In this document: piece by piece, positions 62,498 to 64,000 of the stretch | Layout of the letters: each line of letters starts with the position of its first letter | How positions within the stretch are numbered: the first letter of the stretch is position 1 | NCBI RefSeq assembly: GCF_900604515.1 | Contig: NZ_UWOS01000001.1 | Span: 806,001-870,000 of the forward strand | DNA from: Arcanobacterium ihumii | Lineage (GTDB): Bacteria; Actinomycetota; Actinomycetes; Actinomycetales; Actinomycetaceae | DNA length: 64,000 nt | Direction of reading: 5' to 3' | Position numbers and translations under genes: made by a program | Notes under the pieces: model-generated | Databases searched by the model: none | Told to the model about the DNA's origin: nothing | Seen by the model: the letters and a program-made list of their open reading frames with translations, nothing else

Positions 62498-63814
62498 TTA
62501 CGCTTCGCTACCAGAATCGGAAGGCGCCTGCGTCGAGCGAGTATCTCGCTTGAGCTGACGCGACAAACTAGAAAGCTTACGTTTTCCTGATTCCAATGGA
62601 TGAATGCTTCGCACTAAGATCGGGTTGCGAAGTTCAGTGAGAGGATCCTCAACTGATTGATCTATGTTGTATAAACCTAGAGAATTCCGCTTCTTGGTGT
62701 CTTCTTCCGATATTAAGAAAACATCCAGCCATTGAGTTCTAGGATCTGAATCTACCAGTATCGCCTTGAAAAACAATGTGAGTGGAACCGCAAGGATTGA
62801 ACCGAGAACGCCGACGATCGATGTCCACAGGATCAGGGAGAAGAATGTGACGGTCGGGGAGAGACCCACGAGATCGCCTACGAATTTTGGTTGCACAAAG
62901 GTTTGAATTACCACGTTAATCACGGAATATACGACCATCACGATCAGCATGGCTTCCCAACCTTGATCAAGCGCAGCCATCGCCATCGGCGGTAGAACGC
63001 CGAGCACAAATCCAATGTTTGGAATGTAGTTTGTGATAAATGCCCACATTCCCCACGTCCAAGCTAACGGAACACCTAAGTATTGAAGAGCAAAGACATC
63101 GATAACAGCTACGATCAAACCAAACACCGTGGAGATGATCCAGTAGTGACGAACCCGCTTTTCAAATCCAGCCAGCGCATTTGCCAAGTTCTTATGAGAT
63201 TTACGGATAACTTGGGAGCGCGCCGTCATCGTGGTTGTATCGAGCGTAATAAAGAACAGGGCAATGATGGCGACGGTAACGAGACCACTTGCGGAGCTAA
63301 GTGAATCCAGAAGGCCAAGCACCCAGCTGATCAGGGAATTGAAGTTCAAATCGTTAAGATACTTGGTAAGATCCTTGGTTTGGATGTCGTAGCTCTCAAG
63401 CAACGTGGTGAGCTGGTTTACCATTCTTTCAAAGTTAGATGTGTAGCGGAGTAGGGTTTCAGGAACCGGCGTCAAAGACCATACAGTAACAGCGATTGTC
63501 CCCATGAAGACGACGATCAGGGTGATAAACGTGGTAAGAATTGCGAACCAACTAGGCAGTCCACGCCGCAACAAACCTCGACCAATCGGGCGGAAGGCAA
63601 GAACCAGCGTCAACGCAAGGAACATCGGCGCAAACACCGAGTCGATATAGTTGATTCCCGCCATCGCGATGGTAAACAACGCGCCTACCGCAAGAATCAT
63701 TAGGCCAGTTACTGGGCGTGCAGTTTCTTCCGGATGCGCCGGCTCAATGAGGTTTTCTTCGTCTTTCTTTGATGCATCTTTCGATACATTTTCAGATTGC
63801 TCTGTTTTACTCAC
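62498..63814 (-). CDS. AI-2E/PerM-family transporter
   Basis: A 438-residue membrane protein of the AI-2E transporter (PerM) family with about 8 hydrophobic segments. Family motifs are GRGLLRRGLPSW, the core block around WAFITNYIPNIGFVLGVLPP, and a conserved VVIQTFVQPKFVGDLVGLSP. It has a charged N-terminal tail and a basic C-terminal tail. Substrate is unknown; members export small molecules or act as Na+/H+ antiporters. GTG 63814 with AAGGGG is preferred over an upstream in-frame TTG. Confidence 0.88.
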   Translation of the reverse strand: MSKTEQSENVSKDASKKDEENLIEPAHPEETARPVTGLMILAVGALFTIAMAGINYIDSVFAPMFLALTLVLAFRPIGRGLLRRGLPSWFAILTTFITLIVVFMGTIAVTVWSLTPVPETLLRYTSNFERMVNQLTTLLESYDIQTKDLTKYLNDLNFNSLISWVLGLLDSLSSASGLVTVAIIALFFITLDTTTMTARSQVIRKSHKNLANALAGFEKRVRHYWIISTVFGLIVAVIDVFALQYLGVPLAWTWGMWAFITNYIPNIGFVLGVLPPMAMAALDQGWEAMLIVMVVYSVINVVIQTFVQPKFVGDLVGLSPTVTFFSLILWTSIVGVLGSILAVPLTLFFKAILVDSDPRTQWLDVFLISEEDTKKRNSLGLYNIDQSVEDPLTELRNPILVRSIHPLESGKRKLSSLSRQLKRDTRSTQAPSDSGSEA

Positions 63815-63868
63815 AGTCAACCCCTTCTTGAGAATTTTACTCGCGCACCTTGCCGGTTTGCTAACCAA

Positions 63869-64000
63869 AATTTACTTCGCTATTTAGTCTATTAGTGAGT
63901 TTATCGGAGTTACATCATTCCACGGTCGGAAAATCACTACGCTTTCGCACTAAGCCAACAATCATGACGCAGTGAACAACTATCGAACCAATAAACACAA
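63869..64000. other. non-coding right edge
   Basis: The last 132 bp before the window ends hold no supported gene. They lie upstream of the PerM-family gene and probably contain its promoter; I see no distinct element. Confidence 0.5.

Noticed and set aside
1-64000. CRISPR arrays, insertion sequences and prophage
   Set aside because: No regularly spaced direct repeats, no transposase or integrase reading frame and no phage structural genes were seen.

Overview
The window reads as chromosome of a moderate-GC actinobacterium. Support comes from the ribosomal/replication cluster ponA-rpsF-ssb-rpsR-rplI with dnaB nearby, actinobacterial families such as DUF5926, DUF4862 and DUF4261, frequent GTG/TTG starts, and many genes whose -10 box sits only 6-7 nt before the start codon (leaderless mRNAs). 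The gene set would suit Actinomycetaceae of the Arcanobacterium/Trueperella type, but the genus is inference. No transposase, integrase, prophage or CRISPR array was seen.

Layout. 1-7266: molybdenum cofactor block: moaA (cut by the left edge), moaE, moaC-moeA, mogA, the molybdate transporter modA and a fused modB-modC, then moeB-moaD. No molybdoenzyme lies inside the window. 7422-8295: an Abi_2/HEPN-type gene with a frameshift beside tRNA-Ser(CGA), probably acquired. 8637-22094: housekeeping genes (tadA, upp, pheA, lipid kinase, serS, HAD phosphatase) plus a GT2 glycosyltransferase and two large paralogous membrane proteins with a phosphatase-like ectodomain. 22246-26418: tRNA-Ser(TGA), tRNA-Ser(GCT) and tRNA-Arg(ACG) around a purine-related pair: an NCS2 permease fused to a degenerate OHCU-decarboxylase domain, and a nucleoside hydrolase broken by an internal deletion. 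26658-36388: gdhA, dapL-dapF, rlmC, HAD, TetR and a Na+/dicarboxylate-type symporter. 36540-38519: tgt with the queuosine precursor transporter yhhQ (queuosine salvage). 38758-51255: GNAT, DUF4261, DUF4862, BCCT transporter, CYTH protein, ilvA, a DsbA-like/acyltransferase/peptidase operon, ogt, aldo-keto reductase and a PdxK/ThiD-like kinase-HD hydrolase pair. 51485-63814: dnaB, a 647-bp non-coding region with a cluster of DnaA-box-like 9-mers, three plus-strand accessory genes (MATE, MFS, flavoprotein), then rplI-rpsR-ssb-rpsF, ponA and a PerM/AI-2E family protein.

The minus-strand orientation of the ribosomal/dnaB genes suggests that replication comes from the right, so oriC probably lies beyond 64000 and the DnaA-box cluster upstream of dnaB would be a non-oriC element. 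The best candidates for new biology are: that DnaA-box cluster; a candidate small RNA of about 135 nt at 43030-43165; the permease fused to a catalytically dead OHCU decarboxylase domain; and the pair of phosphatase-like membrane proteins. Further leads are the frameshifted HEPN gene and the long leader in front of yhhQ. All assignments come from reading the sequence; no database search was run.
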